A stretch of DNA of 64,000 nucleotides. Origin: Corticium candelabrum. Taxonomy: Eukaryota; Porifera; Homoscleromorpha; Homosclerophorida; Plakinidae. The position numbers and the translations under genes were made by a program. Under the pieces are notes generated by a model. That model saw nothing but the letters and a program-made list of their open reading frames with translations. It was not told where the DNA came from and did no database searches. Of this stretch, positions 25,675-35,266 are shown piece by piece; position 1 is the first letter of the stretch, and every line of letters begins with the position of its first letter. The stretch covers positions 5,521,920 through 5,585,919 of the forward strand of contig NC_085102.1 in assembly GCF_963422355.1 (NCBI RefSeq). The letters run 5' to 3'.

Positions 25675-28381
25675 ATGTATTACCACCTTTCGCCTTCGTT
25701 ATTCTTTTCCTTTATTGTCTTGTTCCACGTCCTACCGTATGATGCATTCATTCAACAAGACGCATGCGAAGGAGTGGTTCCTAACAATGGACGACGACTC
25801 GCTGCAGCCAAGAACAAATCTCTACCTATAGCCGCTCTCATACCGATATCGAGCGAACCGACGGGAAAGTCAGAAACAGAAGCGTTTTGTTACGCGGTGC
25901 GAGACATCAACGATGATGACAACATTCTTGCCGATCACCGCATTGTTCCTCTCATTTATGACACAAAAGGTGACCCATGGACTGGTTTACAATCGGCAAT
26001 AGATGCAATCAGCAATGGAACCGTTGCAGTAGTCGGACCGGGACTGTCGTCTGTCGCCACAACCGTCTCTCCACTTGCTACTCGCACACACATACCATTC
26101 GTCACTCCGACGGCTCCAGCGGTCGCTCTAGCATTACACGACGTGCATCAGTTTGTTCTCCAGCTCAGTCCGAGTGACAAACTCTTGTCTCGAGCCGTCG
26201 TCCAGCTCGTTAAGCACTTCAAGTGGCAACATGTTGGCATCATTCGTTCTAGTGTCTATTACGGCCGCAACAGATTTGGCAACATCTACACGGTCGCGTC
26301 AGAAAACGGAATCAAGATCGTGCACGTCGCAGAAATACCGTCATCGTCTGTTGCAGATGGCAAGCAGTTGGACATTAGTAGAGTGACTCAAGAGATAAAG
26401 CAGTTGAAATATCTTCAAGCGCGGATTATCGTGGTCGACGTGCTGGATCGCGATCTAGAGGATGTATTCCGCGTTGCTGACAAAGAGGGTATGATCGGAG
26501 AGGGATATGTATGGATTGTAAGCAGCGAATCGCTAGCTAAAGTGTCGAATCCTAAGATGGAAGGAACGTTGGGTGTGAGTACTGCACCGCTGGAGAAAGC
26601 AAAGGAATGGCAGAAAAAGCACAATATCACGTCAGAGGTAAATGTGTATCAGCTCTACACATACGACGCTGTATGGCTTTTAGCAAGAGCACTAGATACC
26701 TTCATTCGGAACGGAGGCAGTCCAGAAACAGTCGCTCTGCAAGATAATGTCAAATATCTAGACCTACCGAAACTGCGTATGCTCAAGAATGGTACCAGTC
26801 TCGTCGAGTGTATTCGCAGCGTTTCGTTTGACGGATTCTCGGGAGAGATCAAGTTCAACCCGAACGGAGAGACAACGAAAACGTTAGACATCGTGAACAT
26901 ACAGGCCAACGGTTCCTTGGAGACGGTCGGTAAATGGAATCCGGATGGACATCAAGTGAGTGACCGTGTCGATATGGATGAGACGAATCCTGTTGTCTGG
27001 CCGGGTGGCTCCAAGACGGTGCCTCTGGATAGAACCTCCAGTCTCGAGCAGACAGTATACGCAATGGTCATGGTTACTGAACCATTTGTTTTCTACAAAG
27101 ACAGCGCCGCAGGAAACGCCAGATTCTCTGGCTATCTCATTGATATCTTCGAGGAGTTACAAAAAAATATTACCTTTGAATATCATCTGGAGAAATGGAA
27201 TGGAACACACGACGAGCTCATGATGTACATTGCCGCATCCAACAACCCATACACTGTAGCAATAGCTGACGTTATCATTACGGGTAATCGCTGGAAAGTC
27301 GTCGATTTTACAACAAGCCTACATTTGGTGTCGTTGGCGATGCTACTAAAGGCACCAGAGGTGGCATCTGCGTCGGGAGTATGGGGGTTCTTAGCGCCGT
27401 TTCATTACAGCGTGTGGCTACTTCTGCTATTCTTCTTCATCTTCAGTGCAATTGTGCTTAAATTAACAGAGGCCTATCGCATACGCCACCAATCTCTCGG
27501 TATGGGAGAATGTTTGTGGATGAGCTTCTCCGTATTTTTCGGTCAGTGTGTGCACGTTAATTTACAGACATTATATCTTTTTCAACGGTACCTTTGCAGG
27601 TACTCACAAAGATGATAACGTTACGTCAATGTTCGGACGAGGTTGGCTAATTGTCACACTCATGACTCTTATGATTATCAACGCTGCCTACACTGCCGTC
27701 CTGACAACATTTCTTCTCTCCAAAGAGATCAAACTGTCGGTCACTGAAGTACAGGATCTCCTCAACGAACAGGTAGGTACAATCAGAGGTACACAGACCT
27801 CTAGATATCTCAGAAACATAGAAGGTTTGCTTCATCTGCAAGAGATGAATTATGATGAGGTTGCCCAATCCGTGGTCAACGGTAGCGTCAAGGCATTCAT
27901 ATCGTCTCGAGTTGCTTTACAATATCTCGCAAATGACAACTGCGACATATATGTACCCAGCACAGACTACGATATACACCAAGAGAACATTGCTTTTGTT
28001 GTTCAGAAAGGGAGCGTCCTCACACGAGCGATGAACGCTAAAATCCAAGAAATGTGGGACAGCAACTACCTCAGCCAACTCTATAAACGCCACTTCGTTT
28101 GGGCTTCACACTGCGACGATCTCGCCACTATCACGGACGTCGACACAATAGATCTCAGTGAAATAGGGGGAATATTTATTGTCCTCCTCGGAGTCACGAT
28201 CTTCGCAGTTGGAGGCCAGATGGTTAAACGCGCAGGCTGGATCCCGGGAACTAAACAGTGGCGTCAAAGAGACCGAGACAAGGCAAACACACAGGATGGA
28301 CAATCAGAAAATCACAAATTGGTACTGAATAAGGACGCTTGCCCCACCCATTCAACTGAAAAGACAACAACAGACGCATGA
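25675..28381 (+). CDS. Ionotropic glutamate receptor-like subunit 2
   Basis: Exons 25675-27541 and 27600-28381, with a 58-nt phase-1 intron at the same pore-loop Gly codon as subunit 1, encode 882 residues. The start is the ATG at 25675; the frame is open a little further upstream but only with non-ATG codons. Signal peptide ~1-24, amino-terminal domain ~50-410, S1, TM1 (VWLLLLFFFIFSAIVL), pore loop, TM3, S2 and TM4 are all recognisable. Arg539 of S1 is kept (ITGNRWKVVDFT). Two normally constant features differ. The gating motif reads AYTAVLTTF (653-660), with Val656 where almost all iGluRs have Asn. The S2 position that is Asp in subunit 1 is Ser725 (FISSRVALQ). These suggest altered ligand or gating, or an auxiliary role. 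Nearly identical to subunit 3. Confidence 0.92.
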
Positions 28382-28435
28382 AACATCAATGGCCAAACTG
28401 CTACCTATTTTTATCCATTTTTGAAATACATTAAT

Positions 28436-28530
28436 GAATCTGTCGTATTTGTCGTATTTGTCAATCTGATCAATCTGGTCGTATTTGTCGTATTTGTCGT
28501 AATCAATCTGATCAATCTTGCCGTATTTGT
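28436..28530 (+). repeat. Minisatellite of TCGTATTTG and AATCTGATC units
   Basis: Interleaved short direct repeats lie 55 bp downstream of the iGluR 2 stop. They are absent at the matching place after iGluR 3. Confidence 0.8.
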
Positions 28531-28604
28531 CAAAGCTTGAAAATTATCCTATTACAGTACTCTATTGTCTGTGAGTAAAAGGACTCAATTACTGAACAGA
28601 TCTA

Positions 28605-28715
28605 GACGCGTTGAAGGGTGTACCGGTGTCCCATGCATTAGCCCCCCCCCCCCCCGATTAGAAAATTTTTGACTGCAATTATACGTATCGTTCTGGATAC
28701 AGGTGGCACGTAGCT
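28605..28715 (-). pseudogene. Relic of the last filamin exon
   Basis: This region aligns with 32060-32145, the last codons of the filamin-repeat gene (shared text includes 'gattagaaaattt', 'gcaatta', 'acaggtggcacgtagct'). It is interrupted by extra bases and a 14-C run (28642-28655). It was carried along when iGluR 2/3 was duplicated and is non-functional. Confidence 0.8.
28642..28655 (+). repeat. Poly-C run (14 C)
   Basis: A mononucleotide tract inside the filamin relic. Its length may be uncertain for sequencing reasons. Confidence 0.8.
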
Positions 28716-29107
28716 GATTTGTGTTATTTGTAGATATGCTTCCCACAGCCATACCAAATTAATTAATTAAGCTGGCAGTAATTATCTTTAAGTCAGGGGT
28801 CGCATATAATGGGAAGCCTAGATTCACTATCTATGGGGTTTGGTATATAATTCTCTTTAAGCATAAGGGTAGCTTGGAACCTTGTATGGGGCCAAGGGAG
28901 CCAAAGTGACCATGCCAAAAAACCATGCTCCCAGTAATTTTCCTGCCTCGATCAATCACTGCATTACTTCCAAATGCAAAAAACGTAAGAATGCAATAAA
29001 ACGTAATTCTCTTCCATTAGATGTAATGTTTTGCCTTCAACTTCTTGTCGAGTTTCAGCTCCTCCATGCACGTGAAGTTGCAATGCATAGCGACCTGCAC
29101 GCGAGCC

Positions 29108-29125
29108 CACGTGCAACTATATATA
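29108..29125 (+). promoter_or_regulatory. E-box plus TATA element of iGluR 3
   Basis: CACGTG (29108-29113) is followed by TATATATA (29118-29125), 40 bp before the ATG, which predicts a very short 5' UTR. The E-box is kept in front of iGluR 2 but the TATA run is not. Confidence 0.45.
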
Positions 29126-29164
29126 GTCTAATTACAGTTGTTGGTATCCAAGAATACGTTACGA

Positions 29165-31820
29165 ATGTATTCCCACCTTTCGCCTTCGTTATTCTTTTCC
29201 TTTATTGTCTTGTTCCACGTCCTACCGTATGATGCATTCATTCAACAAGACGCATGCGAAGGAGTGGTTCCTAGCAATGGACGACGACTCGCTGCAGCCA
29301 AGAACAAATCTCTACCTATAGCCGCTCTCATACCGATATCGAGCGAACGGACGGGAAAGTCAGAAACAGAAGCGTTTTGTTACGCGGTGCGAGACATCAA
29401 CGATGATGACAACATTCTTGCCGATCACCGCATTGTTCCTCTCATTTATGACACAAAAGGTGACCCATGGACTGGTTTACAATCGGCAATAGATGCAATC
29501 AGCAATGGAACCGTTGCAATAGTCGGACCGGGACTGTCGTCTGTCGCCACAACCGTCTCTCCACTTGCTACTCGCACACACATACCATTCGTCACTCCGA
29601 CGGCTCCAGCGGTCGCTCTAGCATTACACGACGTGCATCAGTTTGTTCTCCAGCTCAGTCCGAGTGACAAACTCTTGTCTCGAGCCGTCGTCCAGCTCGT
29701 TAAGCACTTCAAGTGGCAACATGTTGGCATCATTCGTTCTAGTGTCTATTACGGCCGCAACAGATTTGGCAACATCTACACGGTCGCGTCAGAAAACGGA
29801 ATCAAGATCGTGCACGTCGCAGAAATACCGTCATCGTCTGTTGCAGATGGCAAGCAGTTGGACATTAGTAGAGTGACTCAAGAGATAAAGCAGTTGAAAT
29901 ATCTTCAAGCGCGGATTATCGTGGTCGACGTGCTGGATCGCGATCTAGAGGATGTATTCCGCGTTGCTGACAAAGAGGGTATGATCGGAGAGGGATATGT
30001 ATGGATTGTAAGCAGCGAATCGCTAGCTAAAGTGTCGAATCCTAAGATGGAAGGAACGTTGGGTGTGAGTACTGCACCCCCGGAGAAAGCAAAGGAATGG
30101 CAGAAAAAGCACAATATCACGTCAGAGGTAAATGTGTATCAGCTCTACACATACGACGCTGTATGGCTTTTAGCAAGAGCACTAGATACCTTCATTCGGA
30201 ACGGAGGCAGTCCAGAAACAGTCGCTCTGCAAGATGATGTCGAAGATCTAGACCTACCGAAACTGCGTATGCTCAAGAATGGTACAAGTCTCGTCGAGTT
30301 TATTCGCAGGGTTTCGTTTGACGGATTCTCGGGAGAGATCAAGTACAACCCGAGCGGAGAGACAACGAAAACGTTAGACATCGTGAACATACAGGCCAAC
30401 GGTTCCTTGGAGACGGTCGGTAAATGGAATTCAAATGACGGTATCGATATGGATGAGACGAATCCTGTTGTCTGGTCGAGTGGCTCCAAGACCGTACCTC
30501 TGGACAGAACCTCCAGTCTCGAGCAGACAGTCTACGCAATGGTCATGGTTACTGAACCATTTGTTTTCTACAAAGACAGCGTCGCAGCAAACGCCAGATT
30601 CTCTGGCTATCTCATTGATGTCTTAGAGCAGTTGCAAAACGACCTTGGCTTCGAATATCATCTGGAGAAATGGAATGGAACCCACGACGAGCTTGTGATG
30701 TACATCGCCGCATCCAACAACCCATACACTGTAGCAATAGCTGACGTTATCATTACGAGTGATCGCTGGAAAGTCGTCGATTTTACAACAAGCCTACATT
30801 TGGTGTCGTTGGCGATGCTACTGAAGGCACCAGAGGTGGCATCTACGTCGGGAATATGGGGGTTCTTGGCGCCGTTTCATTACAGCGTGTGGCTACTTCT
30901 GCTTTTCTTTTTCATTTTCAGTGCAATTGTGCTCAGAATAACAGAGGCCTATCGCATACCCCACCAATCACTCGGTATGGGAGAATGTTTGTGGATGAGC
31001 TTCTCCGTATTTTTCGGTCAGTGTGTGCACGTTAATTTACAGACATTATATCTTTTTCAACGGTACCTTTGCAGGTACTCACAAAGATGATAACGTTACG
31101 TCAATGTTCGGACGAGGTTGGCTAATTGTCACACTCATGACTCTTATGATTATCAACGCTGCCTACACTGCCGTCCTGACAACATTTCTTCTCTCCAAAG
31201 AGATCAAACTGTCGGTCACTGAAGTACAGGATCTCCTCGACGAACAGATAGGTACAATCAGAGGTACACAGACCACTACATATCTCAGAAACATAGAAGG
31301 TTTACTTCATCTGCAAGAGATGAATTATGATGAGGCTGTCGAATCTGTGGTCAACGGTAGCGTCAAGGCATTCATATCGTCTCGAGTTGCTTTACAATAT
31401 CTCGCAAAAGACAACTGCGACATATATGTACCCAGCACAGACTACGATATACACCAAGAGAACATTGCTCTTGTTGTTCAGAAAGGGAGCGTCCTCACAC
31501 CAGCGATCAACACTAAAATCCAAGAAATGTGGGACAGCAACTACCTCAGCCAACTCTATAAACGCCACTCCGTTTGGACTTCACGCTGCGACGACTTCGC
31601 CACTATTACGGACGTCGACACAATTGATCTCAATGAAGTAGGGGGAATATTTATTGTCCTCCTTGGAGTCACGATCTTTGCAGTTGGAGGCCAGATGGTT
31701 AAACGCGCAGGCTGGATCCCGGGAACTAAACAGTGGCGTCAAAGAGACCGAGACAAGGCAAACACACAGGAAGGACAATCAGAAATTCATGAATTGGCAT
31801 ACACACAAGATGGACAATAG
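29165..31820 (+). CDS. Ionotropic glutamate receptor-like subunit 3
   Basis: Exons 29165-31016 and 31075-31820, with a 58-nt phase-1 intron of the same sequence as in subunit 2, encode 865 residues. The first in-frame ATG is at 29165. Domain order is as in subunit 2. The amino-terminal domain differs from it by only a few substitutions; more changes lie in the S1 start (LEQLQNDLGFEYH versus FEELQKNITFEYH) and the cytoplasmic tail, which is shorter. Arg534 is kept. It shares the unusual AYTAVLTTF gating motif (Val651) and Ser720 at the ligand acidic position. Its stop lies only 227 bp from the stop of the convergent filamin gene. It is a recent tandem duplicate of subunit 2. Confidence 0.92.
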
Positions 31821-32047
31821 GAAAACCAAGAACTGGCATCCAACGAGGACGCGCTCGACCCAACCCATGCAACTCAAAAGACAACAGCATATGCATGAAA
31901 CTTCAGTAACAAATTGCTACTTATTTTCTACCCATTTTCTTGAAATACCTTACAACAATGCATTAATTTAAAAAAACACAATTTTATCAACCTTGTATTT
32001 GCCAAAGCTTGAAAATTATGCTATCACTACTGTCTGTGGGTAAGGAC
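31821..32047. other. Convergent 3' spacer
   Basis: 227 bp between the stops of iGluR 3 (plus) and the filamin gene (minus). It must hold both 3' UTR ends. No exact AATAAA was noted. Confidence 0.5.
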
Positions 32048-33667
32048 TTACTGGACAGACACGGTGAAGGGTGAGCCACTAATGTCCTGATTAGAAAATT
32101 TGACCGCAATTACGTATTCTCCTGGAACAGGTGGCACGTAGCTCACAACAGTCTGTCCGTTGTCATGTTTTCCTAATTGAATAGGAGCTTCTTCAGGACC
32201 TTGGATTTCGACACTTAAAGTGCCAGCACCTGCATCAGCCAAATCAACGTAAAATGTGCTTGAGGCACTGGGTCGTCCTGCCCTGAGTCCACCTCCATGA
32301 ACTTTGACTTTGTTGGGAAAGCTGTATGGTCCTCGATGGTTGGGGTCTTCACTGACGATGACAGTGAATGGTGATCCTGGTATGTGCACTTCATTAAACA
32401 GAAGAACTAGCTCATACGTACCAGGCGCTTTAGTCGTATACTGAAAGCCAGATCCTTTCTCAACTTCAACCAAATCAGTTTTAGAAGGGCCAGTCATTCG
32501 AATATGAAGCTTTCCTCCCCCACCAGCCTCGCGACAATTAACATAGAATGTTGTTGGCTTTAGGGCAACACTTTTATACAAGCCATCACCATACGCTTTG
32601 CATTTTGAAGGATCTCCACCACTACCCACACCAATCTGAACAGCAGCTCCTCCTTGATTACGATTCAAATTGGCAGATGGTTGCTGTTGATTCAATTCTT
32701 CTACAAGAACAGAATCAGCATGTTCTGTTGATAGAATATGCAAGTGGAAAGATATACAAGAGAGCTCACAGACAAGCAAATAAATGGGTAAAGGAGCAGA
32801 CACGTAATCAGGCACAATGGCTCACAACCGGACATGCAAAAGGCAAATAAAAACATGCACAGAAGCAGACACAAATTTACAAACAGACAATTAAATAGAT
32901 CCAACACAACACACGACTCCAAGTACTGTACAATGAGAACTACAAACAACTTACGTTCAGTTTCACTGATGTGTATGAGGAATGGACTTCCAGGAATATC
33001 TTTGTCTGAAAACGCTATCTTCAATGTGTATTCTCCAGCTACTTTAGGTACAAACTGGTACTCATACCCCGACGAGCTGTCACTTCTAGTCAACTCAGTC
33101 TTTGATGGTCCAGTCAATGCCAGTGCCAGTTTTCCCTGCCCAGCATCCTTAACATCAACAGAGAATAGGCATGCCTTGCCAACAATTCCACCCTTCATAC
33201 CAGGCCCAGTAGCAGAGCACTTCAAATGGTTTCCGACTGGTTTGTACTCTGGATTACTCTTCACCTAATCATATAACAAAAAACAAGAATGATACACACT
33301 GAGTTGACATTAGTAACAGACAAGACATGATAGACACCACAAATAATCTATTAGCCACGTCTGGGTTATATCACAAAACACTGACCTGTACTGTAAACGG
33401 ACTACTTGGGACATGGTCATTGTCACATAACACAGTGAGAATATACTCTCCTGGTTCAGAAGGAAAGTAGTCAACAGTGTAGCCATTTGGAATAGGTCTG
33501 CTGCTGATCACTGCCTTGGATGGTCCTCGAATATGCATGGAAAGCTCACTACCACCTGCTGGCTGCATTTCTCTAACAGGCATCTCCACATTGAACTCAC
33601 AATGAGTTCCCTGAAGTCCACCCTCAAGTCCAGCACCACTCAACTTGCACAAAGAAGCAGTACTCAT
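32048..33667 (-). CDS. Filamin-repeat protein, four Ig-like filamin domains
   Basis: Three exons: 33667-33386 (94 codons), 33264-32955 and 32700-32048. Splice sites are CAG|GTCAGT, TTAG|GTG, AAC|GTAAGT and TTGTAG|AAG, joining in phases 0 and 1, for 414 residues. There are four filamin (ABP280) repeats of about 95 residues. Each shows the AGxG-L-GPS strand (for example DAGQGKLALALTGPSKTEL) and closes with the family hallmark IPGSPF or ISGSPF (VPSSPF in repeat 1). A ~30-residue Gln/Asn linker separates repeats 2 and 3. Filamins normally have an N-terminal CH-domain actin-binding region and up to 24 repeats; neither is seen here. An in-frame TAA just upstream fits a 5'-UTR acceptor, but a second AG nearer the ATG could allow further upstream exons. 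A cytoskeletal scaffold or a fragment-like filamin is likely. Confidence 0.87.
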
Positions 33668-33776
33668 AATGAGCTGTTACCTGCATTCACAAAACAATCA
33701 GGATGAGCACTGCAGCACTGCTTGTAGGTATACAGGTGCACAACATTAACCACTCAAATAAACATAACTTTTATGC

Positions 33777-33778
<2 letters not shown>

Positions 33779-33845
<67 letters not shown>
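33779..33845 (+). repeat. (CA)n microsatellite
   Basis: About 33 CA units, just upstream of the filamin coding exons and probably in a 5' intron. Confidence 0.97.
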
Positions 33846-33846
<1 letters not shown>

Positions 33847-35266
33847 AGACACACGCAATACTGTAACCTGTCCTGCAGCTACAAAATACCATAAATCAGT
33901 AACAACCATTCCTGCACTCTTAGTTGATTATTATGACACTTTACAATTTCATGTAACATGATTAAAGGATAATTTCCAATGTGGAGAATCACACAAGGCT
34001 ATTTAGAAAAAAACATAACCAACCTCCTGGTGCATAAAAATATCCAAACAGTCAAATGGACACTGGCACCCATACATATAGGACACACCCACTACACATT
34101 TTACAACTACTTTCACAAGAAACGGTAAATCTATGCCCCAAGGTCTACCAATAGTTTTGCTGAGTTTGAGGGTAAATTCACACATCTAAGTCAGCACAAG
34201 CGACCACCCTGTCAGCATGCATGAAGGTATACGTATGCACGCACTTCCCATCTACTCAATTAGACTTGCAAGGACCTTGCATGTCATTCGGTTACTCTAC
34301 CACTAGACGACAGCAATAGCCATAGCCATACTCAAACCCTTGCAGCTAACAGCAACGACCAACGACAAACGACAAACGACCGGGAAGCAACAGATCACAA
34401 GCCCAAATTGAGCGATTTGAGAAAGAGCGTCAAGGAACACCTGCTGCAAATACAGACGACAAACAGCAATCAGCATATTTGCGTGTCTATAGCGGTCTCC
34501 TCCACTGTGAACGCGCATCTCATCTTGACGCATGTGGAACAGATTGTGTGAGAACAGAGAGATGTCGTCGCTCGATGTCTGGTTCCCAGCGCCGCCACCC
34601 AACCGCTCGTTTACGAACCTAGCTAAACATGCACTCACCACTGCGGTAGATAGAGCCATCCGAGCGCAGCCTTACAATGGCCAGAGGCCTCGGCATTCGA
34701 TCTCGACGTGCCAGGAATTCAAAGTATCGCGCAGCTGCAGCAAGATACCGGCCCCCACGCACGGAATCGCATGCTAGATACGTCTGCTATTTGTGTGTGG
34801 TGTGCGTGTGTTCAAACCTGTCGTCCAAGACAAATATTCGTTCAACTGGCACACACAATCCACTCTAGCTGCTCTTCATAAATGAAAAAGACGTCAGGTG
34901 TAGGGCGGTTCCACATGCAAACGTTCACTTCCGGTTTAGAGAATAGTAGGCTAGCGCACGTGACCCCAACCCTGTTGTGTCTGCCTTTCATAGCGTAGTG
35001 AGTTTCTAGTCTCGTTTTGGGAGTCGTGTAGTGGCCAAACGATTTCAACAGTCTTTCTGGCCGTGTATCACACAGATCTACGATCGATGTGTAGGCTTTG
35101 CGTTGCTAGCGTGCTGTGTCGGCCTCGAATGCCCCGACCAATTGTGCAATTTGTATGCGCGAAAACTTTGGACCTCGAGGAATCTGTGTCTAGTAAAATG
35201 ACGTGTGTGCGGAGTCAGCTGAAAGTAAGAAGAGCATTTGTATATAAATTTCTAGTTGTAAATAAC
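33846..35266. other. Region with no confirmed gene; possible 5' exons
   Basis: Between the filamin exons and the 3' end of iGluR 4. The part at 34440-34790 is less AT-rich and open on the minus strand in two frames, with protein-like stretches (for example PRPLAIVRLRSDGSIYR, then DDISLFSHNLFHMRQDEMR) separated by a GTGAGT donor-like site. I do not recognise them. They could be upstream exons or 5' UTR of the filamin gene. A CACGTG box is at about 34958. The remainder shows nothing recognisable. Confidence 0.35.
34200..34320 (-). repeat. Possible degenerate tRNA-derived SINE
   Basis: Minus-strand text GTCTAGTGGTAGAGTAACC resembles a tRNA A-box/D-arm. It is followed about 25 nt later by CCTTGCAAGTCT, a weak B-box match. 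No acceptor stem closes, so it is not a functional tRNA. Confidence 0.25.

Larger units (their letters stand above)
25383..28720. repeat. Tandem duplication, copy 1 (iGluR 2 plus filamin fragment)
   Basis: Collinear with 28769-32150. The shared segment includes leader sequence, the complete receptor gene and its 3' flank, and the last coding part of the convergent filamin gene. Confidence 0.85.
28769..32150. repeat. Tandem duplication, copy 2 (iGluR 3 plus filamin 3' end)
   Basis: Partner of 25383-28720. Here the filamin end is part of the intact gene, so this is likely the ancestral arrangement. Confidence 0.85.

Noticed and set aside
33703-33961. Poly-(Thr-His) open frames
   Set aside because: Translation of the (CA)n microsatellite. 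The same applies to 60352-60696.
34250-34320. Functional tRNA gene
   Set aside because: No acceptor stem or anticodon arm can be folded from the A-box-like motif.
34303-34659. 118-codon minus-strand ORF as an independent gene
   Set aside because: No recognisable family, the 3' part is low complexity, and it holds splice-like sites. Kept only as possible exon material.
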